In this document: positions 47,788 through 56,966 of the stretch, one piece after another
Numbering within the stretch: the first letter of the stretch is position 1
Layout of the letters: each line of letters begins with the position of its first letter
Program-made: the position numbers and the translations under genes
Origin: Bacteroidales bacterium
GTDB lineage: Bacteria; Bacteroidota; Bacteroidia; Bacteroidales; UBA932
Reading direction: 5' to 3'
Length of the DNA: 64,000 nt
Assembly (NCBI GenBank): GCA_017934185.1
Contig: JAGBJY010000052.1
Coordinates: 1 to 64,000 of the forward strand
Notes under the pieces: model-generated
What the model saw: only the letters and a program-made list of their open reading frames with translations
What the model was told of the DNA's origin: nothing
Database searches by the model: none

Positions 47788-50412
47788 ATGGCAAAAATAG
47801 CGGAAGATACTCCTCTTATCAAACAATTCTTCGAAGTGAAGGCACAACACCCGGAAGCCCTGCTGCTGTACCGGGTGGGAGACTTTTATGAGAGCTACTC
47901 CGACGATGCCGTAACCGCATCCCGCGTGCTGGGCCTGGTCCTTACCAAGAAATCCAACGGGGACAAAGGCCCCATCCCCATGGCCGGTTTTCCGCATCAC
48001 GCCATAGAGGGCTATCTTACCAAGCTGGTGCGTGCCGGCTTCAAGGTGGCCATCTGCGACCAGCTGGAAGACCCTAAGCTCACGAAGAAACTGGTGAAAC
48101 GCGGTGTGACAGAGATTGTTACGCCGGGCATCTCCTTCGGCGAGGGCATGCTGGAACAAAAGGAAAACAATTACCTTTGCGGCCTCACCGTGGAAAAAGA
48201 CCAGTGCGGCGCCGCCTTCCTGGATGTGTCCACCGGAGAGTTCCGGCTTTCCCAGGGGTCGCTGGAGTACATCGGCACGCTGCTGGGGTCCCTCAAACCC
48301 AAGGAACTGGTGGTGCAGCGCGGTTATGAAAAGGGCCTCAAGGAACGTTTCGGGGACTATTATACCACTTCCATCGACGAATGGGCCTTTGTGTATGATG
48401 CCGCCGTTGAGCGCCTGAAGCGCCAATTGCAGGTGGACAGCCTCAAGGGCTTTGCCATAGAACCTTATCCCCTGGGCATTTGCAGCGCCGGCGCCCTGCT
48501 GGTGTACCTGGAGCAGACCCAGCACACGGGCCTGAAAAACATCTGCACCGTGGGCCGCATCGACGAGGCCCGCTTCGTGTGGATGGACCGCTTCACGCTG
48601 CGCAACCTGGAAGTATTCCAAAGCGCCTCCGGATCCGATGGCGTTTCGCTGGTTCAGACCCTGGACAAGTGTTCCAGCCCCATGGGAGCCCGTATGCTCC
48701 GCTCCTGGCTGGCCATGCCCATCCTGGACCTCAAGGAGCTGAGTGCCCGCTACGATGTGGTGCAGTACTTTGTGGAAAATCCTGAAATCCTGCAAGATAC
48801 GCAGATGGACCTGGGCAAGTTGGGGGATGTGGAGCGCATTCTGGGCCGCATTGCCACCGGCAAGGCCTTCCCGCGGGAAGTGATGCAGCTGAGCCGCGGC
48901 CTGGCCCTGGCCGGGCCCATCAAAGAGCGGCTGCAGGGCACTGAGGCCCTGGTCAAACTGCTGCGGGGCCTGCGCAATTGCGGCGCCCTTCTCAAGGAAA
49001 TCCAGCGCGTCATGGACCCGGAACCGGCCATCCAGATTGGCAAGGGGCCGGTTATTGCAGCGGGAGTGGACGGGGAACTGGATGAACTGCGCGCCCTGTC
49101 GGCCGGCGGAAAAGATTACCTGCTGCAAATGCAGCAGCGGGAGGCCGAAAGAACGGGCATCGCCTCGCTGAAGATAGCCTACAACAATGTTTTCGGCTAT
49201 TACATAGAGGTGCGCAACATGTACAAAGACCAGGTGCCGCCGGAGTGGATCCGCAAACAGACCCTGGTAAATGCCGAGCGCTACATCACCGAAGAACTCA
49301 AGCAGTACGAGGAAAAGATCCTGACGGCCGAAGACCGCATATACGCCATTGAATCAAGGATTTACGCAGAGCTCATTGCCCGCATCCAGCAGCAGATTCC
49401 GGACATCCAGACAAACAGCCGCATCCTTGCGAAGCTGGACGTGCTGGCGGGGTTTGCAGAGCAGGCCGCCGAGCGGCATTACTGCCGGCCGCAGATGAAC
49501 GAAGGCAAGGCCCTGGACATCAAGCAAGGCCGGCATCCCGTCATAGAAACCCTCATGCCTGCCGGCGAGGAGTACGTTCCCAACGACGTCCACCTGGACA
49601 CGGACAAGCAGCAGATTATCATCCTCACCGGTCCCAACATGGCTGGTAAGAGTGCCCTGCTGCGCCAGACTGCCCTCATTGTGCTCATGGCCCAGTGCGG
49701 CTCCTTTGTCCCGGCCGACGAGGCGCAGATTGGCTGGTTTGACAAGCTGTTCACCCGCGTGGGCGCCACAGACAATATCTCCCGCGGCGAATCTACCTTC
49801 ATGGTGGAAATGCTGGAAACAGCCATGATTCTCAACAATTTATCGGCCCGTTCCTTGGTGCTCCTGGATGAAATCGGCCGCGGAACCTCCACTTACGACG
49901 GCATGTCCATTGCCCGGGGCATCGTGGAGTATATCCACGAGTACGGCAAGGGCGCCAAAACGCTGTTTGCCACCCATTATCACGAGCTCAACGACCTGGA
50001 GGGCCTTTTCCCGCGCGTGAAGAACTTCCACGTCACCGTAAAGGAAGTGGGCCGGGAAGTGATTTTCCTCCGCAAAATCAAAGAAGGCGGCACGGCGCAC
50101 AGCTTCGGTATCCACGTAGCCCGTATGGCGGGCATGCCGGCGCCCGTGCTGGAAAGCGCCGAACGCACGCTGAAGGCGCTGGAAAACAGCGAAAAATTAG
50201 GGGTAATCGGCGCCTTGACCCCTGTGAGACCACACAATACCAAGGAGGGACACGTAGAAAAGGACGGCTCCATCCAGCTAAGCATGTTCCAGCTGGACGA
50301 CCCGCTGCTGGAGAGCCTGCGGGAGAGCCTGCGCGAGTCCGACCTCAACAACATGACGCCCCTCCAGGCCTTTGACCTGCTGCGCGCCATGAAGGAGGAG
50401 TTGGGATTATGA
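47788..50412 (+). CDS. mutS: DNA mismatch repair protein MutS
   Basis: An 874-residue MutS. Domain I has the mismatch-reading Phe-x-Glu in VGDFYESY. Connector, lever and clamp domains follow. The ATPase has Walker A TGPNMAGKSALLRQ, then STFMVEMLETA, Walker B LVLLDEIGRGTSTYDG and the H-loop FATHYHEL. A C-terminal tail (LSMFQLDDP...) ends the protein. Length and domain order are normal. The promoter at 47774 and the overlap with the next gene (ATGA) suggest co-expression with the glycosyltransferase. Confidence 0.97.
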   Translation: MAKIAEDTPLIKQFFEVKAQHPEALLLYRVGDFYESYSDDAVTASRVLGLVLTKKSNGDKGPIPMAGFPHHAIEGYLTKLVRAGFKVAICDQLEDPKLTKKLVKRGVTEIVTPGISFGEGMLEQKENNYLCGLTVEKDQCGAAFLDVSTGEFRLSQGSLEYIGTLLGSLKPKELVVQRGYEKGLKERFGDYYTTSIDEWAFVYDAAVERLKRQLQVDSLKGFAIEPYPLGICSAGALLVYLEQTQHTGLKNICTVGRIDEARFVWMDRFTLRNLEVFQSASGSDGVSLVQTLDKCSSPMGARMLRSWLAMPILDLKELSARYDVVQYFVENPEILQDTQMDLGKLGDVERILGRIATGKAFPREVMQLSRGLALAGPIKERLQGTEALVKLLRGLRNCGALLKEIQRVMDPEPAIQIGKGPVIAAGVDGELDELRALSAGGKDYLLQMQQREAERTGIASLKIAYNNVFGYYIEVRNMYKDQVPPEWIRKQTLVNAERYITEELKQYEEKILTAEDRIYAIESRIYAELIARIQQQIPDIQTNSRILAKLDVLAGFAEQAAERHYCRPQMNEGKALDIKQGRHPVIETLMPAGEEYVPNDVHLDTDKQQIIILTGPNMAGKSALLRQTALIVLMAQCGSFVPADEAQIGWFDKLFTRVGATDNISRGESTFMVEMLETAMILNNLSARSLVLLDEIGRGTSTYDGMSIARGIVEYIHEYGKGAKTLFATHYHELNDLEGLFPRVKNFHVTVKEVGREVIFLRKIKEGGTAHSFGIHVARMAGMPAPVLESAERTLKALENSEKLGVIGALTPVRPHNTKEGHVEKDGSIQLSMFQLDDPLLESLRESLRESDLNNMTPLQAFDLLRAMKEELGL

Positions 50413-51692
50413 AGCGCGTCCTCATCATCGCCTACTACTGGCCGCCGTCCGGAGGGTCGGGGGTGCAGCGTTGGGTGAAGTTTGTGAAGTACCTGCCAGC
50501 CGAGGGTTGGGAGCCCGTGGTTTTTGCGCCTCTGGGGGCCGATTATCCTTCGCTGGACCCGTCGTTTGAAGCCGAAGTGCCGGCTTCGGTGGAAGTGCTG
50601 CGCGGCCCCATCCGGGAGCCTTATGCCGCTTACCGCAAGCTCACGGGGGCTAAAAGCACCCAGGTGACGGAGATTTCTTCCGGCAAAAAAACCTGGAAAC
50701 AGAAGCTTTCCCTCTGGGTAAGGGCCAACTGTTTTGTGCCGGATCCGCGGGTGGCTTGGGTAAAACCCAGTGTGAAGCTTTTGCGTAAATACCTGGCCGA
50801 ACATCCCGTAGACGCCCTTGTGACCACGGGGCCGCCGCATTCGGTGCACCTGATTGGCCAGAAACTTCACAAGGAACTGGGCATTCCCTGGATTCCGGAT
50901 TTCCGGGACCCCTGGAGCAAAATGTACTACCTGAAGTATTTGCCCATGACCGGCGGGACGTGGCGGAAACTGCGGGCCTTGGAAAAAGGCGTTCTGGAAA
51001 GCTGCAGCACCGTTTTGGCCTGCACCCCGCTTATGCAGGAAGACTTTAGGGCCCTGACCGCGACGCCCGTAGCGTGCATCACCAACGGCTACGACGAGGA
51101 AGATTTCACCGGCCCTGCCCCGGAAGGAGACGGCCACTTTAACCTGGTACACACCGGTCTTTTTGCGGCCGACGGCAACCCCTTCGCGCTTTGGAAAGTG
51201 CTGGGAGAAATGGTGAAGGCCGATGCGGCCTTCCGGCAAGCCCTTCGCATCCGCCTGGTGGGAAAAGTGGACCGGGAGGTAGTGGAAGCCATTGCCGCGG
51301 CAGGCTTGGAAGCCGTGCTATTGGGGCCGCAGAACCATGCCAGGGCCGTGACGGAGCAGCGGTCGGCCACACTGCTGCTGCTGCCGCTTCGCAACGACCC
51401 TCAGTACAGGCCCATCCTGCCGGGCAAACTCTTTGAGTACCTGGCCGCCAGGCGCCCGGTGCTGGGCATTGGCCAGACGGATGGGGCCATGGCGCGGGTG
51501 CTGTCGGCCACAGGGGCGGGCGCAACGGTGGATTGGGAAGACGAGGCCGCCATTCGTGCTTTTTTGGCCGATGCCTGGCAGCAGTTCCGCAGCGGCGGCA
51601 TTCCTGCCACCAGCGGCGACATCGGCCCGTATTCCCGCCGCGCCACGGCGCATCAGCTGGCGTCCCTGCTGGACCGGGTGTCGCAGGGGTGA
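50409..51692 (+). CDS. GT4-like glycosyltransferase
   Basis: A 427-residue GT-B fold glycosyltransferase. The N-terminal domain opens with RVLIIAYYWPPSGGSGVQR and contains LVTTGPPHSVHLIG and PWIPDFRDPWSK. The C-terminal domain has the donor-binding segment GKLFEYLAARRPVLGIG. Similar enzymes add sugars in surface polysaccharide or glycoprotein pathways; donor and acceptor cannot be told. Its ATG overlaps the mutS stop. It precedes a YfhO membrane protein by 16 bases, which also points to envelope glycosylation. Confidence 0.85.
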   Translation: MKRVLIIAYYWPPSGGSGVQRWVKFVKYLPAEGWEPVVFAPLGADYPSLDPSFEAEVPASVEVLRGPIREPYAAYRKLTGAKSTQVTEISSGKKTWKQKLSLWVRANCFVPDPRVAWVKPSVKLLRKYLAEHPVDALVTTGPPHSVHLIGQKLHKELGIPWIPDFRDPWSKMYYLKYLPMTGGTWRKLRALEKGVLESCSTVLACTPLMQEDFRALTATPVACITNGYDEEDFTGPAPEGDGHFNLVHTGLFAADGNPFALWKVLGEMVKADAAFRQALRIRLVGKVDREVVEAIAAAGLEAVLLGPQNHARAVTEQRSATLLLLPLRNDPQYRPILPGKLFEYLAARRPVLGIGQTDGAMARVLSATGAGATVDWEDEAAIRAFLADAWQQFRSGGIPATSGDIGPYSRRATAHQLASLLDRVSQG

Positions 51693-51708
51693 CGGTAGAA
51701 TAAAGATT

Positions 51709-54273
51709 ATGAGAAAAGACCTTATAAAGAAACTTGGCATTGCCCTGGGGGCGATTGCGCTTTTTCTGGCCCTGAGCTACGGTTTTGTTCCGCAGGTGCT
51801 GGAGGGAAAAATTGTGAACCAGAGCGACATTTCCGGCTATGTGGGCATGTCGCATGAGATGACTCAGTGGAACAAGGCACATCCCGACAACCCTACTTAC
51901 TGGACCGACAGCATGTTTGGCGGCATGCCCACCACCGCTATCTCTACGCAGAACAAAGGCGACTATACGCAGTGGATTTACGATGCGCTGCTCACCGGAA
52001 AACGCCCGGCCACGTATCTGTTCATTGCGCTGCTGGGGGCCTTCCTGCTGTTTCTGGCCCTGGGGGTGAGCTGGCCGCTGGCCCTTGGCGGGGCCGTTGC
52101 CGTGGCCTTCTGCAGCTACAATTTCCAGATTATCCAGGTGGGACACAACACCAAGATGCAGGCCATTGCCTTCATGCCCTGGGTGCTGGCGGCGCTGGTG
52201 TTTACGTACCGCAGTGCTTACGGCGGGGAGGAGCCCCTCCGCTCCGCGTCGCTTCGCGACCCTGTCCGGGCAAATGCTCCGCGGAGGGGCTCCTCCCTGC
52301 CGAAGGTCCTCCTGGGCGCCGTGCTCTTTGGCCTGGCGCTTAGCATGCAAATCAAGGCCAACCACCAGCAAATCACTTATTATCTGGGCCTTATGGTGCT
52401 GCTGTACGGTGTGGTGGAATTGGTGCAGGCCCTCCGCAGCAAGGCCTGGAAGCCCTTCCTTACGGCATCGGCCCTGCTGCTGGTGCTGGGCAGCGCCGGC
52501 ATCGCCACCAATGTGAACAAGCTGCTGCCGCTGGCCAAATACACTCCCAATACCATGCGGGGCGGCTCTGAGCTTTCCGGGGCCGGGAACGACAAAGGCC
52601 TGGACCTGGATTATGCCACTTCCTGGAGCTACGGCTGGGAAGAACTGCCCAACCTCATGATTCCCAATTTCAACGGAGGGGCATCGGCCGGAGCCATGAA
52701 TCCGGAGAAGTCGGAGACCATCAAGCTCCTCAGGCGCGCCGGACAGAAAAACCTCAAGGAAACCGCCAAGGCGCTGCCGCTGTACTGGGGGCCGCAGCCT
52801 TTTACCGCCGGGCCCATGTACATGGGGGCCATCACGGTGTTCCTGTTCCTGCTGGGGCTGTTCCTGTATAAAGGCAAGGAAAAATGGTGGCTGCTGACGG
52901 CGGTAATCCTGGCCGTTCTCATGGCGGTGGGCAACCACTTTATGGCTTTTACCGCTTTCTGCTTTAAGTATTTACCGCTTTATAACAAGTTCCGGACGGT
53001 GTCCATGGCGCTGGTGGTGCTACAAATGGCCCTGCCCATGCTGGGCTTCCTGGTGCTGGACGGCATTGTGAAGGAGCGCTACCCCAAAAAAGACTTCCTG
53101 AAGGCCTTCTGGTGGGCCCTGGGCCTCAGCGGCGGCTTCTGCCTGGTGGCTTATCTGGCGCCCGGCCTCTTCGGCACCTTCACCAGCGACGCCGACGCCC
53201 AGATGCAGGACGTGCTGGCAGAGGCCCTCATCGCCGACCGCATTGCCCTTTTCCGGGCCGATGCCCTGCGCTCCCTGGCCCTTATTGCCGCCTCGGCAGG
53301 GCTGCTCCTTTGGGGATATCAGCGTCCCAAGCACAAATGGATTGCCGCCGGAGGCATTTGCATCCTTCTGGCAATCAACCTGTTTGCAACGGGAAAGCGC
53401 TACCTCAACGCCGACCATTTCACTTCTCCCAAAGACTTCAACAAACCCTTTGCCGAGCGTCCGGCCGACCAGATGATCAAGGCCGATGAAGCCCCGTCCT
53501 ACCGCGTTCTGGACCTCACGGTGAACGTTTTCAATTCTTCCATCCCGTCGTACCATCACAAGAGCGTGGGCGGCTATTCCCCCGCCAAGCTGCAGCGCTA
53601 CCAAGACCTTATCGAGCGCTATCTCACCCCGGAAATCAACAACCTGTACAAGCAGCTTGGAAGTGCCGAAGACCTCATGGCCGTAGCCGATTACATGGCC
53701 GCCGGCACCCCGGTACTGAACGCGCTGAACACCCGCTACGTAGTACTGGACGGCAATTATCCGCCGCTGGTGAACGACAGCGCCTTTGGACCGGCGTGGT
53801 TTGTGGATTCCGCAGTGGTGGCGGACACCCCGGACGAAGAGATTGCGCTGCTGGGCAGCGTGGACCTGAAACGGCAGGCGGTGCTGGGAGATGGCCGGTC
53901 GCTGCCGGCCATGACCGGAGGGAACGTCATCCCCGGCTCGACCGGGGATCTCATCGAGTTAAGCTCCTACGCCCCCAACGAGCTGCGTTACAAGTACTTG
54001 GCAGGGCGTGACAGGCTGGCGGTTTTCAGCGAAATCTGGTACCCGAACGGCTGGACGGCCACGGTGGACGGGGAGCCCCTGGAGCTGCTGAGGGCCGACT
54101 GGACCCTCCGCGCGGCCCTTCTGCCCGCCGGAGAGCACGAAGTGGTGATGCGCTTCCTGCCGGAGAGCTACCGCACCGGCGCCGCCATCTCCCGCTGGAC
54201 TTCCATCGGCCTGCTGCTCCTGCTGGTTCTTGCCCTGGGCGGCACCCTTGTTATCGGCGGCGGTAAACGGTAA
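51709..54273 (+). CDS. YfhO family membrane protein
   Basis: An 854-residue polytopic protein with about twelve membrane helices and a large C-terminal extracytoplasmic domain, as in the YfhO/GT-C-like family linked to glycosylation of cell-surface polymers. The first loop (YWTDSMFGGMPT) and the late AVFSEIWYPNGWTATVDGE stretch are characteristic. Two palindromic DNA elements are carried in frame: 52226-52297 inserts a hydrophilic stretch (GGEEPLRSASLRDPVRANA) between helices, and 53929-53949 encodes NVIPGSTGDLIE. ATG 51709 follows the upstream stop by 16 bases. The 3' end overlaps folA by 23 bases. Confidence 0.88.
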   Translation: MRKDLIKKLGIALGAIALFLALSYGFVPQVLEGKIVNQSDISGYVGMSHEMTQWNKAHPDNPTYWTDSMFGGMPTTAISTQNKGDYTQWIYDALLTGKRPATYLFIALLGAFLLFLALGVSWPLALGGAVAVAFCSYNFQIIQVGHNTKMQAIAFMPWVLAALVFTYRSAYGGEEPLRSASLRDPVRANAPRRGSSLPKVLLGAVLFGLALSMQIKANHQQITYYLGLMVLLYGVVELVQALRSKAWKPFLTASALLLVLGSAGIATNVNKLLPLAKYTPNTMRGGSELSGAGNDKGLDLDYATSWSYGWEELPNLMIPNFNGGASAGAMNPEKSETIKLLRRAGQKNLKETAKALPLYWGPQPFTAGPMYMGAITVFLFLLGLFLYKGKEKWWLLTAVILAVLMAVGNHFMAFTAFCFKYLPLYNKFRTVSMALVVLQMALPMLGFLVLDGIVKERYPKKDFLKAFWWALGLSGGFCLVAYLAPGLFGTFTSDADAQMQDVLAEALIADRIALFRADALRSLALIAASAGLLLWGYQRPKHKWIAAGGICILLAINLFATGKRYLNADHFTSPKDFNKPFAERPADQMIKADEAPSYRVLDLTVNVFNSSIPSYHHKSVGGYSPAKLQRYQDLIERYLTPEINNLYKQLGSAEDLMAVADYMAAGTPVLNALNTRYVVLDGNYPPLVNDSAFGPAWFVDSAVVADTPDEEIALLGSVDLKRQAVLGDGRSLPAMTGGNVIPGSTGDLIELSSYAPNELRYKYLAGRDRLAVFSEIWYPNGWTATVDGEPLELLRADWTLRAALLPAGEHEVVMRFLPESYRTGAAISRWTSIGLLLLLVLALGGTLVIGGGKR
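52226..52297. repeat. 72-bp palindromic element inside the YfhO gene
   Basis: A 17-bp perfect inverted repeat (52226-52242 with 52281-52297; arms GGGAGGAGCCCCTCCGC) surrounds 38 bases. It is in frame and encodes a charged loop between hydrophobic helices, which looks like an inserted repeat tolerated by the protein. Confidence 0.8.
53929..53949. repeat. REP-like palindrome inside the YfhO gene
   Basis: ATCCCCGG-N5-CCGGGGAT, in the context GTCATCCCCGG...CCGGGGATCTC, is the form of a widespread bacterial repetitive palindrome. Here it is read in frame (VIPGSTGDLIE). Confidence 0.65.
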
Positions 54274-54745
54274 ATTCGAAGGGGTAGCCGGTTTCGGGGT
54301 CCACGTGCGTTTCGGAGCGGGATTCTTCTTCCCAGACCTCCGGGTCGATGACGGGGAAGAAAACGTCGGCATCCGGGAGGACGGTGTGCACGTGCGTGAT
54401 ATAGAGCCGGTCCATCTCGGGCAGGGCCGCCCTGTACACGGAGGCTCCTCCCATGACAAAGCATTTCTCCGCACCGGTGGCCTCGGCCGCTGCATAAGCC
54501 TCATCAAAGGAATACACGCAGCAGGCTTCCGGGATGTCCTCTCCGCCCAGGTTCAGGACAATATTCTTGCGCCCGGGAAGCGGCCGGAAGGGCAGGGAAA
54601 AGTACGTGGTGCGTCCCATGATGACGGGATAGCCCTTGGTGGTGGCTTTGAAATATTTCAAGTCTTCCGCGATGTGCCACGGAAGTTGGTTTTTGATGCC
54701 GATGCCGTAGTTGTCGGCAATGGCTACTATGAGGCATTTTTCCAT
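54251..54745 (-). CDS. folA: dihydrofolate reductase
   Basis: A 164-residue DHFR reducing dihydrofolate with NADPH. Motifs: VAIADNYGIGIKNQLPWHIAEDLKYFK (active-site Trp and Asp/Glu region), VIMGRTTYFSLPFRPLPGRKNIVL, FVMGGASVYRAAL and the C-terminal DPETGYPFEFTVY. ATG 54745 follows the thyA stop by one base, so the pair is an operon: ThyA makes dihydrofolate and FolA recycles it. An upstream extension would run into thyA. The 3' end overlaps the converging YfhO gene. Confidence 0.95.
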   Translation of the reverse strand: MEKCLIVAIADNYGIGIKNQLPWHIAEDLKYFKATTKGYPVIMGRTTYFSLPFRPLPGRKNIVLNLGGEDIPEACCVYSFDEAYAAAEATGAEKCFVMGGASVYRAALPEMDRLYITHVHTVLPDADVFFPVIDPEVWEEESRSETHVDPETGYPFEFTVYRRR

Positions 54746-54746
54746 A

Positions 54747-55541
54747 TTAAACGGCAACGGGGGCTTTGATGGAAGGCCAGGGGTCGTAGCCCTCCAGGGT
54801 GAAATCTTCGTACTTGAAGTCAAAGAGGGACTTGACCTCAGGGTTAAGGACCATGCGGGACAGGGGACGCGGCTCCCGGGAAAGTTGCAGGGCCACCTGT
54901 TCGAAATGATTGCTGTACAGGTGCGTGTCGCCCGTTGTATGGATGAACTCGCCGGGCTGCAGGCCGCACACCTGCGCCATCATCAGGGTGAGCAGCGCAT
55001 AGGAGGCGATATTGAACGGCACCCCCAGGAACACGTCGGCGCTGCGCTGATACAGCTGGCAGGAGAGTTTCCCCTCCGCCACATAGAACTGAAAAAGGCA
55101 GTGGCAGGGCGGCAGGGCCATCCGGTCCACCTCGCCGGGGTTCCAGGCGCACACCAGCATGCGGCGGGAGTCCGGATTGTGCTTTATTTGGTCGATAACC
55201 ATCGAAAGTTGGTCGATAGCCCTTCCATCCGGAGCCGGCCAAGCGCGCCACTGATGCCCGTAAACCGGGCCCAGGTCTCCGTTTTCATCGGCCCATTCGT
55301 CCCAGATGCTCACGCCGTGCTCTTGCAGGTAGCGTACGTTGGTGTCGCCGGCAATGAACCAGAGGAGTTCATAGATGATGGACTTGAGATGGAGCTTTTT
55401 GGTGGTAAGGAGGGGGAAACCCTCGGCCAGGTTGAAGCGCATCTGGTAGCCGAACACGCTCTGCGTGCCCGTTCCGGTGCGGTCGCCCCGCATGACACCG
55501 TGCTCCCGGATATGTCTAAGAAGGTCTAAGTACTGTTGCAT
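54747..55541 (-). CDS. thyA: thymidylate synthase
   Basis: A 264-residue ThyA making dTMP from dUMP and methylene-tetrahydrofolate. Motifs: [45 protein letters not shown], catalytic Cys in [13 protein letters not shown], dUMP-binding [20 protein letters not shown] and [15 protein letters not shown] 55541 begins [15 protein letters not shown] as in E. coli ThyA; the longer open frame upstream is not coding. It diverges from the NSS transporter. Confidence 0.97.
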   Translation of the reverse strand: MQQYLDLLRHIREHGVMRGDRTGTGTQSVFGYQMRFNLAEGFPLLTTKKLHLKSIIYELLWFIAGDTNVRYLQEHGVSIWDEWADENGDLGPVYGHQWRAWPAPDGRAIDQLSMVIDQIKHNPDSRRMLVCAWNPGEVDRMALPPCHCLFQFYVAEGKLSCQLYQRSADVFLGVPFNIASYALLTLMMAQVCGLQPGEFIHTTGDTHLYSNHFEQVALQLSREPRPLSRMVLNPEVKSLFDFKYEDFTLEGYDPWPSIKAPVAV

Positions 55542-55562
55542 ACTGCAAAAATACGAATCTAT

Positions 55563-55593
55563 TTTGAATTCAGTGCTATTTTTGTTTTCTTTG
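55563..55593 (+). promoter_or_regulatory. promoter of the NSS transporter
   Basis: TTTG at 55563-55566, a 19-base spacer and TTTCTTTG at 55586-55593 (one mismatch to TAnnTTTG), 20 bases before ATG 55614. Confidence 0.6.
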
Positions 55594-55613
55594 CAAAAGT
55601 AGTAAGTGTATTC

Positions 55614-56966
55614 ATGAAAGAAAGAGAACATTTCGGTAGCCGGGCTGCCGTTATCATGGCCCTTGCAGGGTCGGCCATCGGCCTGGGCAACATCTGGCGT
55701 TTCCCTTATATGGTGGGCGAGCATGGCGGCGCCGCCTTCATCATCGTGTACCTGGCGGCCAGCCTTTTCCTGGCGCTTCCCATCTTTTTTGCCGAATCCA
55801 TCATCGGCCGAAGCGGCGGCTCCAACACCTACGGGTCCATGCAAAAACTAGCCCCCGGAACCGGCTGGAAGTGGTTGGGCCTGCTGACTATAATATCTCC
55901 CATCATCATCCTCAGCTACTACTCCGTGGTGGGCGGCTGGTCGGTGGAATACCTTTTCAAGGCACTGGCCTTCGATTTTTCCGGCAGCGATGCCCGCATC
56001 GAGGGCTTCTTCGGCCGCTTCATCTCCTCCGTATGGGAACCCATCATTGCGCATACCGTCTTCATCGGTGCGGTGGCCGGCGTGGTGCTGGGCGGGGTGA
56101 AAAAAGGCATCGAGAAGTTTACCAAAATCACCATGCCCCTCCTCTTTTTCCTGATTCTGGTGCTGGTGGTTTATTCGCTGCTGCTGCCCGGGGCCGGCGA
56201 AGGCGTGCGCTATCTGGTGAAGCCCGATTTCTCCAAACTGGACGTGCAGGCCGTTGCGGCCGCCATGGGACAGGCGTTTTTCTCCCTGTCGTTGGGCGTG
56301 GGCACCGTCCTCACCTATGCCTCCTACATGAAGGCCGATGAGAATATTTTCGCCTCCGGCCTGGGAACGGCGGCGGCCGATTTGTTCTTCGCCGTCCTGG
56401 CTGGCTTTGCCATTATGCCGGCCGTGTTCGCAGCGGGCATCGCCCCGGGCGCCGGACCGGGCCTGGTCTTCGAAACCCTGCCCTACATTTTCAACCACAT
56501 GAGCCTCTGGGCTTCCTGGGTGGGCGCCCTCGTGGCCATTGTCTTCTTTTTCACCATCCTGGTGGCGGCGCTCACATCGGCCATTTCCATAATGGAAGTG
56601 GGGGTGGCCTACCTGGCCGAAGAAAAAGGACGCTCCCGCAAAAAGGCCGTGCTGGAAATCACGTTGTTCGCCTGGGTGGTGGGCGTGCTGTGCAGCCTCT
56701 CCTTCGGGCCGCTGGCCGGGGTACAGCTGCTGGGAAACTCCATCTTTGACTTCCTGGACAAGCTCTGCTCCAACTGGCTGCTGCCGCTGGGCGGCCTGCT
56801 CTTTACCCTCTTCGTGGGCTGGAAAATGAGCAAAGCCTCTGTCCGTGAGGAATTTACCAACAAAGGAAAGCGCAATACCCGCGTTTTTGGCCTGGTCTAT
56901 TTCCTCATGCGCTTCGTGGCGCCCATCGGCATTGTGATTGTCTTTTTCACCAATCTGCTGCTTTAG
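55614..56966 (+). CDS. sodium-dependent transporter (NSS/SNF family)
   Basis: A 450-residue neurotransmitter:sodium-symporter-like protein. Helix 1 has the sodium and substrate-site signature [25 protein letters not shown], starting about residue 18. About eleven to twelve helices follow, with [19 protein letters not shown] as helix 6. Bacterial relatives import amino acids such as tryptophan or leucine, coupled to Na+; the substrate cannot be assigned. It ends 4 bases inside the converging gene at 56963. Confidence 0.9.
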   Translation: MKEREHFGSRAAVIMALAGSAIGLGNIWRFPYMVGEHGGAAFIIVYLAASLFLALPIFFAESIIGRSGGSNTYGSMQKLAPGTGWKWLGLLTIISPIIILSYYSVVGGWSVEYLFKALAFDFSGSDARIEGFFGRFISSVWEPIIAHTVFIGAVAGVVLGGVKKGIEKFTKITMPLLFFLILVLVVYSLLLPGAGEGVRYLVKPDFSKLDVQAVAAAMGQAFFSLSLGVGTVLTYASYMKADENIFASGLGTAAADLFFAVLAGFAIMPAVFAAGIAPGAGPGLVFETLPYIFNHMSLWASWVGALVAIVFFFTILVAALTSAISIMEVGVAYLAEEKGRSRKKAVLEITLFAWVVGVLCSLSFGPLAGVQLLGNSIFDFLDKLCSNWLLPLGGLLFTLFVGWKMSKASVREEFTNKGKRNTRVFGLVYFLMRFVAPIGIVIVFFTNLLL

